64,000 nucleotides of DNA from Arabidopsis thaliana (lineage: Eukaryota > Streptophyta > Magnoliopsida > Brassicales > Brassicaceae): contig NC_003076.8 in NCBI RefSeq assembly GCF_000001735.4, positions 16,867,835 through 16,931,834 of the forward strand, written 5' to 3'. Shown here piece after piece: positions 12,793 through 24,075 of the stretch (positions within the stretch are counted from its first letter, which is position 1; each line of letters begins with the position of its first letter). The translations under genes and the position numbers were made by a program. Under the pieces are notes generated by a model. It had not been told where the DNA came from and did no database searches. It saw only the letters and a program-made list of their open reading frames with translations.

Positions 12793-13914
12793 ATAGACTC
12801 AAGGCATTGCATTATACAAACGATTAGACCTAGGTACAAAGATGTAATATTACCAAACTATATACTACTATGAATATATTAATTATATATGAGTCTATAT
12901 ATTCCCCAATAAATTTCAGTGTTCTTTCTCTACTTGAGTTTGGTTCTAACACCCAATGAGTTTTAGAATTCGATTCTTAAAGTTAATGCAATGCATTGCT
13001 AATCTCTGGGAAACATTACTAGTAGATAAGTGATACTAAACATGGAAATAATCAAGAGGCACACATGAACTCTTCTTTCTTCTTTAACTTTATTCTTCTC
13101 ACTTCTTTCTTCTTACTCCACTTTACTCTTCTTTCTCAGACGCTTCAACTCAAAAAGAGAAACCAGCATAGTTGTAATCTTGAGGATCAGCTATTTTTCT
13201 GAAGGATATTTGGCCTAATTTCGAAACTCAAGGTATCTTCTTTTTCTTTTTCTAAGTCTCAATTCAGCAAAATGTAACATACACAAATATCACTAGTTTA
13301 CATATTTTATTATTATTATTATTATTTTCACTAGTTTACATATATATATATATATATATCAGGGTCGAAGTACCAAATCAAAGTTCTTGCTGTTGTTTAC
13401 GTATACGAGAGTGAATTTTGTTTAATGGATATCTCAAATATTTCGTGCTTTATTTGTAAATCTTCATTGTTCTTTCTCTACTTGTTTTTTTGGGTTTATA
13501 TAACCATTTAGCTGATTTTTAAATGACTTAGAACTTGGATCTTACAGTTAGTTTTCAGTTGTGAAACCAAGTTTGTTTATTTCAGCTGTATCTTTGTTTC
13601 TCTGTCAGCTTTGTAAAGTAACTAAGTTAGGTCCACTCGAATTCTCGTATAATATTTAATATCGCCTTTCGTTTTCAGGATTTTGACTTGGCAAATAGAA
13701 AATTGTTATAGTTTTTTGTTTTTCTCTAATTAAAAAAAAAAAGAAAGTTCTTGTTTCTTTTGTTTTGGTTAAGAGATTAGTGTTGTCTACTGTTTGGATT
13801 ATTCTTTCTCTGTTACTGTTACGTGTTTCATTTTAAGATAGAGAGTCTCTTTATCATTCATAGAGTGTACTTTTTTCCCTGATTGTTTCAGGTACTTAGG
13901 AAACGCTGTAGAAG
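12793..13914. other. Promoter and leader of SCPL41
   Basis: Pyrimidine-rich leader (CTTCTTTCTTCTTTAAC, 13070-13150), a likely leader donor at AACTCAAG/GTATC (about 13230) and an acceptor TTGTTTCAG before the start codon. An ATT/TA simple repeat inside a 16-bp duplication is listed separately. Confidence 0.45.
13290..13343. repeat. 16-bp direct repeat flanking a (TTA)n/A-rich insert
   Basis: TCACTAGTTTACATAT occurs at 13290-13305 and again at 13328-13343. Between them is a 22-base TTATTATTA run, which on the minus strand is an (AAT)n tail. Looks like a target-site duplication around a minimal retroposon tail. Confidence 0.6.
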
Positions 13915-16083
13915 ATGGCTATTGTGTCGTTGCGCGATGTGGCCATGGTGATGGTGACAGTGCAGGTGTTTGCACGAGGGTATCCGGAAACAGATTTGGT
14001 TGTGAGGCTTCCTGGTCAACCAAAGGTTGTATTCAGACAGTACGCAGGGTATGTTGATCTCGACTTGAATGCTGGCCGTAGCCTTTTCTACTACTTCGTG
14101 GAAGCTGAAAAACACCCTGACACAAAACCGTTAACCTTGTGGCTCAATGGAGGTTCGTATTTAGTTGCTCTGCTTCCTAACTAATTAGCATTTGAGTATA
14201 TCACAAATCACAAATTTGTGAAATGAATAAGTTGAGGTTTGTTTTATAGGTCCAGGTTGTTCTTCTGTTGGTGGAGGAGCTTTCACTGAGCTAGGTCCAT
14301 TTTACCCCACAGGATATGGGCGTGGTCTTCGCATTAACTCCATGTCGTGGAACAAAGGTCTATTTCTTATAATATTATGCAAAGAATGAGAGAAAACAGA
14401 ACTTTGATCTTACACCTGACGTTATTGTCTATTGTTGTAAATGTGTAGCCTCAAACCTGCTATTTGTGGACTCACCGGCTGGAGTTGGTTGGTCTTACTC
14501 CAACCGAAGCTCTGATTACAACGCTGGGGACAAGTCTGCGGGTAAATTTTAAACTCCAAAGTTTCAGAGGATCTCACTCTCACTATATTAGAAGATAGTT
14601 GTTTCTTGACTTGTTTTGTATTTGAACAGCCAGCGATATGCTCGTGTTCTTGTTGAGATGGTTCGATAAGTTCCCGGAGTTGAAGTCTCACGATCTCTTT
14701 CTCACTGGCGAAAGCTATGCAGGTATGTCTTCGATATCGATGAAATCTATTAAATGTTGACTTGGAAAACATCAGTATTCTCATCTCTGTTTTCTCGCAG
14801 GACATTACATACCTCAACTGGCTGATGCGATTCTCAGCTATAACTCACGCTCAAGTGGGTTCAAATTCAACATCAAAGGCATTGCAGTAAGCAAAAGCAC
14901 CTTGACGTTCCATCAACTCTATTTTTGGTTCTCTTCTGAATCGTTTCTTTCTGATCAGATAGGGAATCCACTTCTGAAGCTTGACAGGGACATTCCAGCT
15001 GTATACGAGTTCTTCTGGTCGCATGGCATGATCTCTGAGGTAGTGGGACGTACAATCAAGATTCAATGTGACTTCTCACATTACACATATGCATACCCCC
15101 ATAACGTAAGTGATGCCTGCAACGATGCTATCCGTGAAGCCGGAGACATCACCACTGAGTATGTCAATACCTTTGATGTTCTCCCTGACCTATGCTACCC
15201 ATCTATTGCCCTGCAAGAGCTAAGGCTTAAACAAATGGTTAGCCCTTTTTTGCACCAACAAAACTTTTGCTTGAATTATCTGTAAACTTATGAAAATGGT
15301 TTCAGGCTACTAAGATGAGCATGGGAGTGGATGTGTGTATGAACTACGAAAGACAGTTCTACCTAAATATCCCAGAGGTACAGATGGCTCTTCACGCAAA
15401 CCGCACAAACCTGCCTTATTCATGGTCTTTGTGCAGCAAGTAAGTTATTTTCCTCTCTTTCACTTTCATAAAATGAAGAATCTTTATAACCACTGTTGCA
15501 CTCTATACTGATAGCTTTCCCCACGTGTCACAGCCTGTTAAACTACTCTGCCATCGATGTAAACACCAACATGCTTCCGACTCTGAAGAGAATTATACAG
15601 AACAAAATTCCTGTTAGGATCTTCAGGTAATAGTTCTATTAAAAATCTCCTACTGCTTTTATTTCTTACTGCACCTGTATTTGTACCTAACACTTAGCTT
15701 GTCGACAATTGCAGTGGAGATCAAGATTCTGTAGTTCCATTTCTGGGAACACGAACTATCGTAGGAGAACTCGCCAACGATCTCAATTTCAAGACGACAG
15801 TTCCATATGGAGTGTGGTTCCACAAAAGACAGGTAGTTAGCTTACACCATTAAACAAGCAGCAAGTTCTCAAACAGATTGTGAACTTAGTTATGGATGTA
15901 TGGGATTTTGACTAGGTTGGAGGCTGGGCCATCGAGTATGGAAACCTACTAACTTTTGCAACAGTGAGAGGAGCGGCTCATGCGGTGGCGTACACGCAGC
16001 CCTCACGAGCTCTGCATCTATTCAGCACCTTTCTTCGTGGGCAGAGATTGCCCAACAAGACAGATATTGCTATGCATGACTGA
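13915..16083 (+). CDS. SCPL41: Serine carboxypeptidase-like protein SCPL41
   Basis: Ten exons: 13915-14152, 14250-14357, 14449-14541, 14630-14722, 14801-14886, 14959-15237, 15306-15439, 15534-15626, 15715-15832, 15916-16083; 469 aa, the usual length for the family. The catalytic triad of the S10 peptidases is intact: Ser175 in GESYAG, Asp377 in SGDQDSVVP, His436 in GAAHAVAY. The oxyanion motif NGGPGCSS is split by intron 1. The N-terminus is six residues shorter than in its neighbour SCPL42 and has only a weak hydrophobic core ([11 protein letters not shown]), so the signal peptide may be poor. Family members are secreted or vacuolar peptidases, or acyltransferases; the GDQDSVVP and peptidase-like substrate motifs favour a peptidase. 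Same exon structure as SCPL42: a tandem duplicate. I believe it is At5g42230. Confidence 0.92.
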
Positions 16084-16761
16084 AAGAGAAGGAATCTCAT
16101 TATTAGAGTACATATCCTTGGGAACATATAAGGGATTGTGTTGAGACATATTTTCATATGATTACTAGTAACAAAACCCGTCTGGTTTAATGATGTAAAC
16201 GACACATAATCTCCACTCACAATCGTTGACAAAAAACAAAAGGTACCTACTGTCTTAATATCCTTTCCGAGTTTGGCCTACTTCTATCATCACCAAACCA
16301 AAATCCTTGTCCTAGCCACCAACCTGAACAACATACGTCTTCCATCTAAACTTATGGACCATAGGTGCAATGTAGCATCTTGAACCTTTGGGAGATTAGT
16401 ATTTGCAGCTTAGATCCCAGACTATCACACTAACCTCTTCGAATGCTAGGAGTCCCAAAAGCATTTGGCATTACGATGACAACTAACACCTGAATGATGG
16501 CAGAAAATTTCAATTTCTCATTATAGGTTCTCATTAAAAGAAATGTAATTTAGTCATTTCGTACATGAAAAGACAATAAGAGGTAGTATTTTTTTAAAAG
16601 GTATTAGAAAAAAGTATTTTTGCAAATGCCCATATTTTGATATGTTTTTTATCTATTAAAGACAAATAATTGGAAATTACAACCATTAGAATCTGCAAAA
16701 TTTATTTCAAAATCTTAACTAATAATTATGGAAAAATAATTAATATGATATCACCAATTTT

Positions 16762-16805
16762 AAAAAGTAATTAGGTGACGACAAAAAAAAAAAAAGTAAT
16801 TAGGT
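16762..16805. repeat. 15-bp direct repeat flanking GACGAC + poly(A)
   Basis: AAAAAGTAATTAGGT at 16762-16776 and 16791-16805 with GACGAC and eight A between. Same architecture as the other poly(A) micro-insertions in this window. Confidence 0.65.
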
Positions 16806-17040
16806 AAGATATCAATACGTTTACTAAATATAAGGAAATTAATTGAAAGATTATTTGTTTCATGTATGATAGAACATTAATTTTCTTACTTCTACATATC
16901 TTTTCTATAGTTAAGAGTATTTGGAGATATTATCGTATCCCTCTCTTTACATATTTGTGTTTCTCTTCTTTACATATTTATCAGTGAATCTTGTGTCTTT
17001 ATTAGTATTGCATTTCACAGGAATTCCAAAAATCACTAAT

Positions 17041-17075
17041 TGGCTAATCGTATGTGTATATATATCGGCCACTGA
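17041..17075 (+). promoter_or_regulatory. Core promoter block of DEFL 2
   Basis: TGGCTAATCGT, then TATATATAT, then CGGCCACTGA. The same ordered block is found at 19029-19063, upstream of DEFL 3. The TATA run is about 65 bases before the start codon. Confidence 0.6.
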
Positions 17076-17127
17076 CTCTAAGTACTAACCAGAAAAAAAA
17101 AAATTATCTCTTACAAAGTTATCAAAA

Positions 17128-17475
17128 ATGGCTATCACCAAGAAAATGCTTGTCGTATTTCTTCTTGCTTTTCTTTTTGTGACATCGTCGGTTCATTGTT
17201 CTGATAGCACTCTTGGTACAATCTTAGCATACTTTTAAATTTTAGTTTTAGTTATGAATCTATTTATATCTTTTAAATATGATTATAAAGATTTGTTTAA
17301 TGGTTATCATTGAATAGGTATTGGAATCAACCAAGATTGGAAAAAATGCTTCAGCCCAGACCCGTGTAAAAAAGCAGGGACGCAAGGCTGCATGGAGTTC
17401 TGTAGAACTATAAGCTTTTTATTATTCGGTGAATGTACTTCTAAACCTGATCAATGTTGTTGTGTGACAAAATAA
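17128..17475 (+). CDS. Defensin-like cysteine-rich secreted peptide (DEFL 2)
   Basis: Two exons, 17128-17215 and 17318-17475; 81 aa. Signal peptide MAITKKMLVVFLLAFLFVTS ending near VHC, then a phase-1 intron, then a mature peptide with eight cysteines (KCFSPDPCKK, GCMEFC, GECT, QCCCVTK). Closest relatives in the window are DEFL 3 (19131-19478) and DEFL 1. Signal region and promoter are nearly identical to DEFL 3, while the mature part is strongly diverged, the usual pattern for this fast-evolving family. Function inferred as secreted defence or signalling peptide. Confidence 0.85.
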
Positions 17476-17499
17476 TCTGATAAAAGAGCAATATTTTCT

Positions 17500-17885
17500 A
17501 TAAAATATTATCACTAAGCGACTAAACGACTATAAAAGATCATTTAGCTGAAAAATATAGAATAATGTTGTTGGTGGTATCATATAAAATAATATCATTT
17601 AGCTGAAAACTAGTCGCTTAGTGAGATCATATAAAATTAGTCGTTTAGTGAGATTAATCGTATCATATAATCAATATTATCAATACCAACAACCACTATA
17701 GTCGTTTAGTCTCAAAGTGGTTAATTGAAAGATTAATCGTATCATATGATCAATACCAACAACCACTATAGTCGTTTAGTTCCTAATATAAAACTGTTCT
17801 TTGTTTCATAATATCACTAAGCGACTAAACGACTATAAGATCATTTATACGACTATAAGATCATTTTCAGCTAAATGACAGTTGG
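17500..17885. repeat. Foldback-type repeat built on a TAGTCGTTTAGT motif
   Basis: CACTAAGCGACTAAACGACTATA occurs in shortened direct copies near 17511 and 17815; its inverted form TAGTCGCTTAGTG / TAGTCGTTTAGTG occurs near 17612-17650. ATACCAACAACCACTATAG occurs twice (near 17682 and 17752) and inverted as GTTGTTGGTGGTAT near 17566. ATCATTTAGCTGAAAA recurs in both orientations. The whole block could fold into a long imperfect hairpin. Not coding; the element family was not recognised. Confidence 0.6.
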
Positions 17886-18359
17886 GGTCATGATTTGGGC
17901 CATGACTTACATGATCTCACACACAACAAAGAAAAAAGGTAGTATTCGCAAATCGCAACAAACTGCACAAAAATGGTAAAGATGGTGTCTACAACAGCGA
18001 ATTGGCCAACTTTCTCTACATATATAAAGTAATTTGTCATAATTCAACATTTGTTTTGTTTTTTCTCTTTCTTTCATATCTCGTAATTACAATCATAAAA
18101 CAAGTAAGTTAGCAGAGTGTGCTAGGGTTATCTTGATGATGGTATTTATGATATTTTTGTTCATAACCTTTTAACTTTTTTGTAGCTAAAGAAAGAATTA
18201 AGTTTCAAGATTGAAAATGTTAAATTAACACTAATTTGCATACCATAACTTTGTAATTTCATGATTGGATGTCAGATTCAAAATTTTAAAATTAATATAG
18301 TTTAAATTTTTGATTACCAAAATAAATAAATATAATAGTAAATCCTTAAAAAGTTAAAG

Positions 18360-18795
18360 CAGATGAATCATTTTAACTTACAACTATTTAAATCTTCTAA
18401 TTCATTTCAAATTTTCTTTAGTTATCTTGGAAAAAAGATTTACTAGGTATAGAAAAGAAATATTTTTTCACAAATGTTCAAAAGTTATCAATACATTTTA
18501 TAATCAAAGGTAACCAAATCAATACATTTAATTACTGTATTTAAATCCGTAAAATAATGAATCATTTCAACTTAAAACTATTAAATTCTTCTTCTTTTTT
18601 TCATGGGCTTTTAATTTGTGCTCAAAATTACAACTATTAGGTTCTTCAAAATTTAATTCAAATTTTCATTATTAATCTTGGAAAATCAATTTACTATGTA
18701 GAAAATAATAAATATTTTCTCACAAATATTCAAATTTATCAATACATTTAGTAATCAAAGGTAACAAAATCAATACTTTTTTACTATTAATTATA
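18360..18795. repeat. Diverged tandem duplication, about 230 bp unit
   Basis: Two units, about 18360-18560 and 18580-18795, share ordered blocks such as TATCAATACATTT, TAATCAAAGGTAAC, AAATCAATAC and a TCTTGGAAAA start. A third, more diverged relative lies upstream of DEFL 2 (16660-16860). Confidence 0.55.
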
Positions 18796-19028
18796 AGAAA
18801 ATTAATTGAAAGATTCTTATGTTTTCAACCTATGACAGATTTTTGAATTATTTTTTTACATGTGTTGTGTAGTTAAGAGTATTGGGAGGTTGTAAAACAA
18901 TATGAATGTTAAAATAAATATTGGAAGATATTTGCATATTTGTATTTCTCTTCTTTACATTACATTTCTTAGTAGAATCTTGTGAAATTACTAGTTTCTG
19001 CTTTCAGGGTAAGTCCAAATCCGTAATT

Positions 19029-19063
19029 TGGCTAATCGTGTGTATATATATATCGGCCACTGA
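19029..19063 (+). promoter_or_regulatory. Core promoter block of DEFL 3
   Basis: TTGGCTAATCGT, TATATATATAT, CGGCCACTGA; same order as before DEFL 2. The TATA run is about 80 bases before the start codon. Confidence 0.6.
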
Positions 19064-19130
19064 TGGCCAAGTAATACTACTAACAAAAAGAAAAATCTTA
19101 TACAAAGTTATCAAAAAGATAATCATAGAA

Positions 19131-19478
19131 ATGGCTATCACCAAAAATATGCTTGTCGTATTACTTCTCACTATTATTTTTGTCACATCGTCGGTTCATT
19201 GTTCTGATAGCGCTCTTGGTACAATCTTATTATACTCTCATTTTATATTTTTATTTTTTGTTATAAACATAGTTTAATCCTTTAGATGATTATAATGATC
19301 TGTTTAAATAGGAATTGGAATCAAGGAAGATTGGGAAGTATGCTTCAGCATAGACCCGTGTTTGACTGGAGAAGGGACCCTAGGATGCACGAAGTGGTGT
19401 AGAAACCACATAAATCTTTCATTAGTTGGTTATTGTCGTACTGATCCTGAACACTGTTGCTGTGTGGCTGAAAAATAA
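19131..19478 (+). CDS. Defensin-like cysteine-rich secreted peptide (DEFL 3)
   Basis: Two exons, 19131-19218 and 19312-19478; 84 aa. Signal peptide MAITKNMLVVLLLTIIFVTS ending near VHC; phase-1 intron; mature part with eight cysteines (VCFSIDPCLT, GCTKWC, GYCRT, HCCCVAEK). Intron position, signal peptide and promoter match DEFL 2, so they are tandem duplicates; the mature loops differ in nearly half of the positions. Role inferred, as for the other DEFLs. Confidence 0.85.
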
Positions 19479-20882
19479 TCTAAACGAAAGATTAAAATTT
19501 TCTATAAAATAATAATATCACTAGTTTCATCTCCAAAGATTTGTGAATTTATTAGTTTTTCTTCTCCTTAATTTGATTTATCTCCAAAGATTAATCGTTT
19601 CTCACTGGTCTAGTGTCTAGTGTCTACATATATCGAAGTCATAATACACCAATCGTACCAAATCAAAGTTTTGAAAAAAAGAAACTCGAGCGAATTTTGC
19701 ATGCAAAATAAGTATAGTGTATAATCTTGTTTTTTTGTTAACGTATACAGTAAAAATCTGTTTAATGAAAAACTGAATTGTACATGTATCAATTTGATCA
19801 CTAAAAAGTAAAAACATACAACAAAAGAAAAATTGGTAATAACATTAGAGAGAGTAAGGAAAAAACACAATCGTTGCATCCATCTAACCAGATTGAAACC
19901 CAAAAGTTTAGGAAATTTGGTTTTGTACCGGTTTGGGAAAGAACGGTTACCGCCCAGTTTATCAGGTTGCCATGACGATATCTGACGCTGTCGATGTGCT
20001 TAGTTGGGGCGACTAACTTTCTAGGAGACTTGTGGTAGATTGATTTGAAGACGGAAATCGGTCTTTTTCGTCGAAATTTCTAAATTATCGGTTGCGGCCA
20101 CGAAACGGTAGGTCTTGAGCCCGCCGAATCTAATGTCCGGTCACTCAGCCAGCATCTATGAACAAGCAGCGATCTTCTTATATTTATCGGCATGTTTTTC
20201 TGATTTTCTTATTTTGTAATTGGATCTGATTTTGATGTTGGTTACGGCCAAACTCCTTAAATTGAATTTTAATAAAAATTATGAAAAAGAGACACATTAG
20301 AGTAAATTGAACCGAACCGATTTGAACCGAAGCGGACTTAACCAAGAAGAAGCAGGCGCGTCACTTGTTTTCACTCCCAATATCGAATTGAAGAAGATAA
20401 GAGTAGACTAGAGTCTTCTTGGTTGTGATATTCTTTTCCAATTTCGTAATTTTAGGTACCTTTTGCTCTTGTTGCTCTTGTAGATTTTGTTTAATGGGTA
20501 TCTCAAAGATTCATGCTTTACTTGTTAAATTTCTGGGTTTGGGTTCTTATAACCAATTAGCTGATTTTTGAACTGTTTTAGAACTTAGATCTTACTCTTA
20601 GAGGATAGAGACATAAAGAATCTCCATTGTTTGATATATCACTTACGTTGTCTTCTTGTCTCATTGATTCGAGCATTGTAGTCTTTTAGTTGCCAAATGC
20701 AATTGTGAAAATGTACAAAACTGTTCTTGTTTCATATCTGCAGTAAAATTGTTTTTGGTATTTGGTGTTCTGTAGATTTCTCTTGTTTATGTCTTTCATG
20801 TTTGTTTAAATTGGGTTTATAAATGTTTTGTGGATAATTCATTTGACATAATAATGGGTATGTTTCAGAAAAGCTGTAGAAG
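19479..20882. other. Intergenic, promoter and leader of SCPL42
   Basis: 19479-19910 AT-rich. 19920-20200 is distinctly more GC-rich than its surroundings and not low-complexity, but I could not match it to a gene on either strand; it may be an old gene fragment. 20380-20455 looks like the SCPL42 leader, with a likely leader intron (donor TTTTAG/GTACC, acceptor ATGTTTCAG just before the start). Confidence 0.4.
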
Positions 20883-21726
20883 ATGGCGAGTGTGTCGTGG
20901 CGGGCTGTGGCTGTAGCTATGGTGGTGGTGTTGCTGTCATTGCAGTGGTTTGCAAAAGGGTACCCGGAAGAAGATTTGGTGGTGAGGCTGCCAGGTCAAC
21001 CAACTGTTGGGTTCAAACAATACGCAGGTTATGTCGATGTCGATGTGAAAGCTGGTCGGAGTCTGTTCTATTACTATGTGGAGGCTGTGAAACAACCTGA
21101 CTCAAAGCCATTGACCCTTTGGCTCAATGGAGGTCCGTGTTTTCCTGCTCAGTTTCTGCATATGTTTAAAGAATTTGTAAAGGATATTTCATATTTGAGG
21201 TTTGCATTGCAGGTCCAGGTTGTTCTTCAATTGGTGGAGGAGCTTTCACTGAGTTGGGTCCATTTTACCCCACTGGCGATGGCCGTGGCCTTCGTGTTAA
21301 CTCCATGTCTTGGAACAAAGGTTTGTTTTTGACAATTTTAAGCAAAGAGAACAGAACTCTGTGATTTTATATATGATGCTATTCTCTCTTGGTGTAATAT
21401 GTGTAGCGTCGCACCTGCTTTTTGTGGAGTCACCTGCTGGAGTAGGATGGTCTTACTCTAATAAAAGCTCTGATTACAACACCGGGGATAAGTCTACTGG
21501 TAAATTTTATAATCCCCTTTTCAAACAATATTAGCAGACCGTTGTTTCTTGATATGTTTTGTGGTTTGGACAGCAAACGATATGCTTGTGTTCTTGTTGA
21601 GATGGTTTGAGAAGTTCCCAAAGTTGAAGTCTCGGGATCTCTTTCTTACTGGCGAAAGCTATGCAGGTGTGTCTTCGATATCGATGAAATGTATTGAATG
21701 TTAACCTTAAAACATCATCACTATTA

Positions 21727-21757
<31 letters not shown>

Positions 21758-23097
21758 TTTACAGGACATTACATACCTCAACTGGCTGATGCGATTCTCA
21801 GCTACAATTCACACTCAAGTGGATTCAAATTCAACATCAAAGGCGTTGCTGTAAGCAAAAGAACCTTTCTTCTTGCATTCCATTAACTCTTTTGTTTCCC
21901 TTCTGAATTCTTTTGTCTTATTTTTTTCTGATCAGATTGGGAATCCACTTCTGAAGCTTGACAGAGACAGTCCAGCTACCTACGAGTTCTTCTGGTCGCA
22001 TGGCATGATCTCTGATGAACTAAAACTCACAATCACGAGTCAATGTGACTTTGATGATTACACATTTGCTAGCCCCCATAACGTAAGCACGGCCTGCAAT
22101 GAAGCTATTAGTGAAACTGAAAACATTATCACTGAGTATGTCAACAACTATGATGTTCTCCTCGATGTATGTTATCCGTCTATCGTCCAGCAAGAGCTGA
22201 GGCTCAAGAAAATGGTCAGCCCTTTTTTATCTTTTGTTCCACCAACAAAATTTTTGTTGAAATATACGTCAATTTACTAAAACAACTGCAGGCTACTAAA
22301 ATGAGCATGGGAGTGGATGTGTGTATGACCTATGAAAGACGGTTCTACTTTAATCTTCCAGAGGTACAAAAGGCGCTTCATGCGAACCGTACTCATCTGC
22401 CTTATTCATGGTCAATGTGCAGCGGGTAAATTATCGTACTTTCTCTCGGTTTTATTGATCACAAAATTAGAGAAGCTATTTATAACTGGAGTTCATATAT
22501 CTCTACATTGATTGCTTTTGGCTGTTCACTTTGCCTGTCACAGCGTGTTAAACTACTCTGATATCGATGGGAACATCGACATGCTTCCGATTCTGAAGAG
22601 AATTATACTGAACAAAACTCCTATTTGGATCTTCAGGTTATACATCTATTAAAGATCCATTTTATCTCCTTCTGTTCATGTCTTAATTGCATTGTCGATA
22701 TTGTAGTGGAGATCAAGATTCTGTAGTTCCATTCGGGGGTTCAAGAACTCTCGTAAGAGAACTTGCTCAAGATCTCAACTTCAAGACAACAGTTCCCTAT
22801 GGAGCCTGGTTCCACAAAAGCCAGGTAGTTTGCCTACACCATTAAACAATACAATCAGCAGAAGCCAAGTTTACTTTTTACCCCTGCAAAAGTTTCTCAA
22901 ACTGATTACAAACTTGTGGATGTGACTAGGTTGGAGGCTGGGCCATAGAGTATGGAAAACTACTGACGTTTGCAACGGTGAGAGGAGCGGCTCATATGGT
23001 ACCGTATGCACAGCCCTCACGAGCTCTACATTTGTTCAGTAGCTTTGTAAGTGGCCGGAGATTACCCAACAACACACATTCTTCTACTGATGAATGA
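20883..23097 (+). CDS. SCPL42: Serine carboxypeptidase-like protein SCPL42
   Basis: Ten exons: 20883-21132, 21213-21320, 21407-21499, 21574-21666, 21765-21850, 21936-22214, 22292-22425, 22544-22636, 22707-22824, 22930-23097; 473 aa. Signal peptide [20 protein letters not shown] is clear, with cleavage expected before YPEEDLVV. Triad: Ser179 (GESYAG), Asp381 (SGDQDSVVP), His440 (GAAHMVPY). NGGPGCSS is present across intron 1. All intron positions and phases equal those of SCPL41, and most exons differ only at scattered sites, so the pair is a tandem duplication that now encloses DEFL 2 and DEFL 3. Intron 4 holds a TA microsatellite close to the acceptor. Expected secreted or vacuolar S10 carboxypeptidase. 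I believe it is At5g42240. Confidence 0.93.
21725..21760. repeat. (TA)n then T-run microsatellite in SCPL42 intron 4
   Basis: About 12 TA units followed by 11 T, ending four bases before the exon 5 acceptor. Likely length-variable, and it doubles as the polypyrimidine tract. Confidence 0.8.
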
Positions 23098-23353
23098 AAG
23101 AGCAGAGGTATATCTTTTGTAAGAAAAATGTAGTTTTTGTATTTAATTGATCTGTCTCAGGCCTTAGATTAGTAGAGATAGAAACATGTAAAAGTTTGTG
23201 TTGTGGTTTGGTTGGATCTTCAAGTGTAGTTTGTTTTAGTTATCTCAAACGTTGACAACAATTCTCTTTAGTTAATTAATCTTAGTTATTGAATTAGTAT
23301 TAACAATTATTGTATCACCATATTATTTTTTTTACAAATTTTGTCTATATGTT

Positions 23354-24075
23354 TTAGCAAGTGTACTCGCAAATGCACATCCTATAACCAGCATAGTCGA
23401 CACAACCCCCTTTTCCATTCTTATATTTTATAGCGCATTGTCTATCACAACAACTTGTAGGACATTTATCAGTGCACATATCAGTCGCACCGATGCACAG
23501 TTTGGCTGGTTTAAATGAGGCACATCCGCACGTCCCATCCGGACCGTTACATTTGCTTACGGACGATGGTCCGTGTTTGGCCTTGCACCTTTGGTCGCAA
23601 TTTTCACAAGAGCTTAGGTTCTCGTCACATGTCTGTGCTCTTATCTGATTCACAGCTGAAACAAACATTATATACGTTAGTAAACTTAACTTAAAAAATA
23701 AGATTATTTGTGCCATATTGATTGATACAAAGTACAAGTAAATTTTGAATATAGCAATGAGAGAATTTGTTTTTTACATGAGCCTATATATGTTAAATTC
23801 ATTTACGGTGGACTAAAAATTTCAAGCAGGGTTGTTTCATAAACTGTCCATGGACTCTTGGCAATATCAAAATTTGTTTATTCTGATCGTAGAATTATAT
23901 TTTTGATTATTATTTTTACTGTAAGAGAAAATATGGAATGAACAAAAACATAACAATTGAAAGGTATGTAAAGGATATATAAAACTAAAAGATATATGTA
24001 TAATACATCAATACCTGAGGCAAATATGATAAGTAAGCTAAGCAGGAATAGAAGTGAAGTACTTGTCCTCTCCAT
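23354..24075 (-). CDS. Secreted cysteine-rich peptide with two defensin-like modules
   Basis: Minus strand, exons 24075-24015 and 23655-23354 with a 359-base intron; 120 aa. Signal peptide MERTSTSLLFLLSLLIIFAS. The mature region has two cysteine-rich halves: CDENLSSCENCDQRCKAKH with CGC, then CIGATDMCTDKC with CCDRQC and a final CICEYTC. I count 18 cysteines, about twice a standard defensin-like peptide, so it looks like a fused or duplicated CS-alpha-beta unit. The phase-1 intron after the signal peptide matches the other DEFLs, but the sequence is not close to them. A TATA box (24151-24158 on the minus strand) lies 76 bases upstream. Role inferred as a secreted defence or signalling peptide. 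Confidence 0.85.

Larger units (their letters stand above)
16084..17127. other. Intergenic; 3' flank of SCPL41 and promoter of DEFL 2
   Basis: About 500 bp of 3' flank with no coding signal, then an AT-rich upstream region (16600-17075) that is visibly homologous to 18650-19063, upstream of DEFL 3. The two DEFL genes were therefore duplicated together with their promoters. Confidence 0.55.
17886..19130. other. Intergenic, duplicated DEFL upstream sequence
   Basis: Contains a diverged tandem duplication (listed separately) and the DEFL 3 promoter. No gene recognised. Confidence 0.5.

Noticed and set aside
19610-19903. 97-codon hydrophobic minus-strand frame
   Set aside because: Phe/Leu/Tyr-rich because of AT-rich DNA; no signal-peptide plus cysteine pattern and no homology seen.
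19920-20200. GC-richer island that might be an exon
   Set aside because: All frames contain stops and none matches a family I know; kept only as a note in the gap entry.
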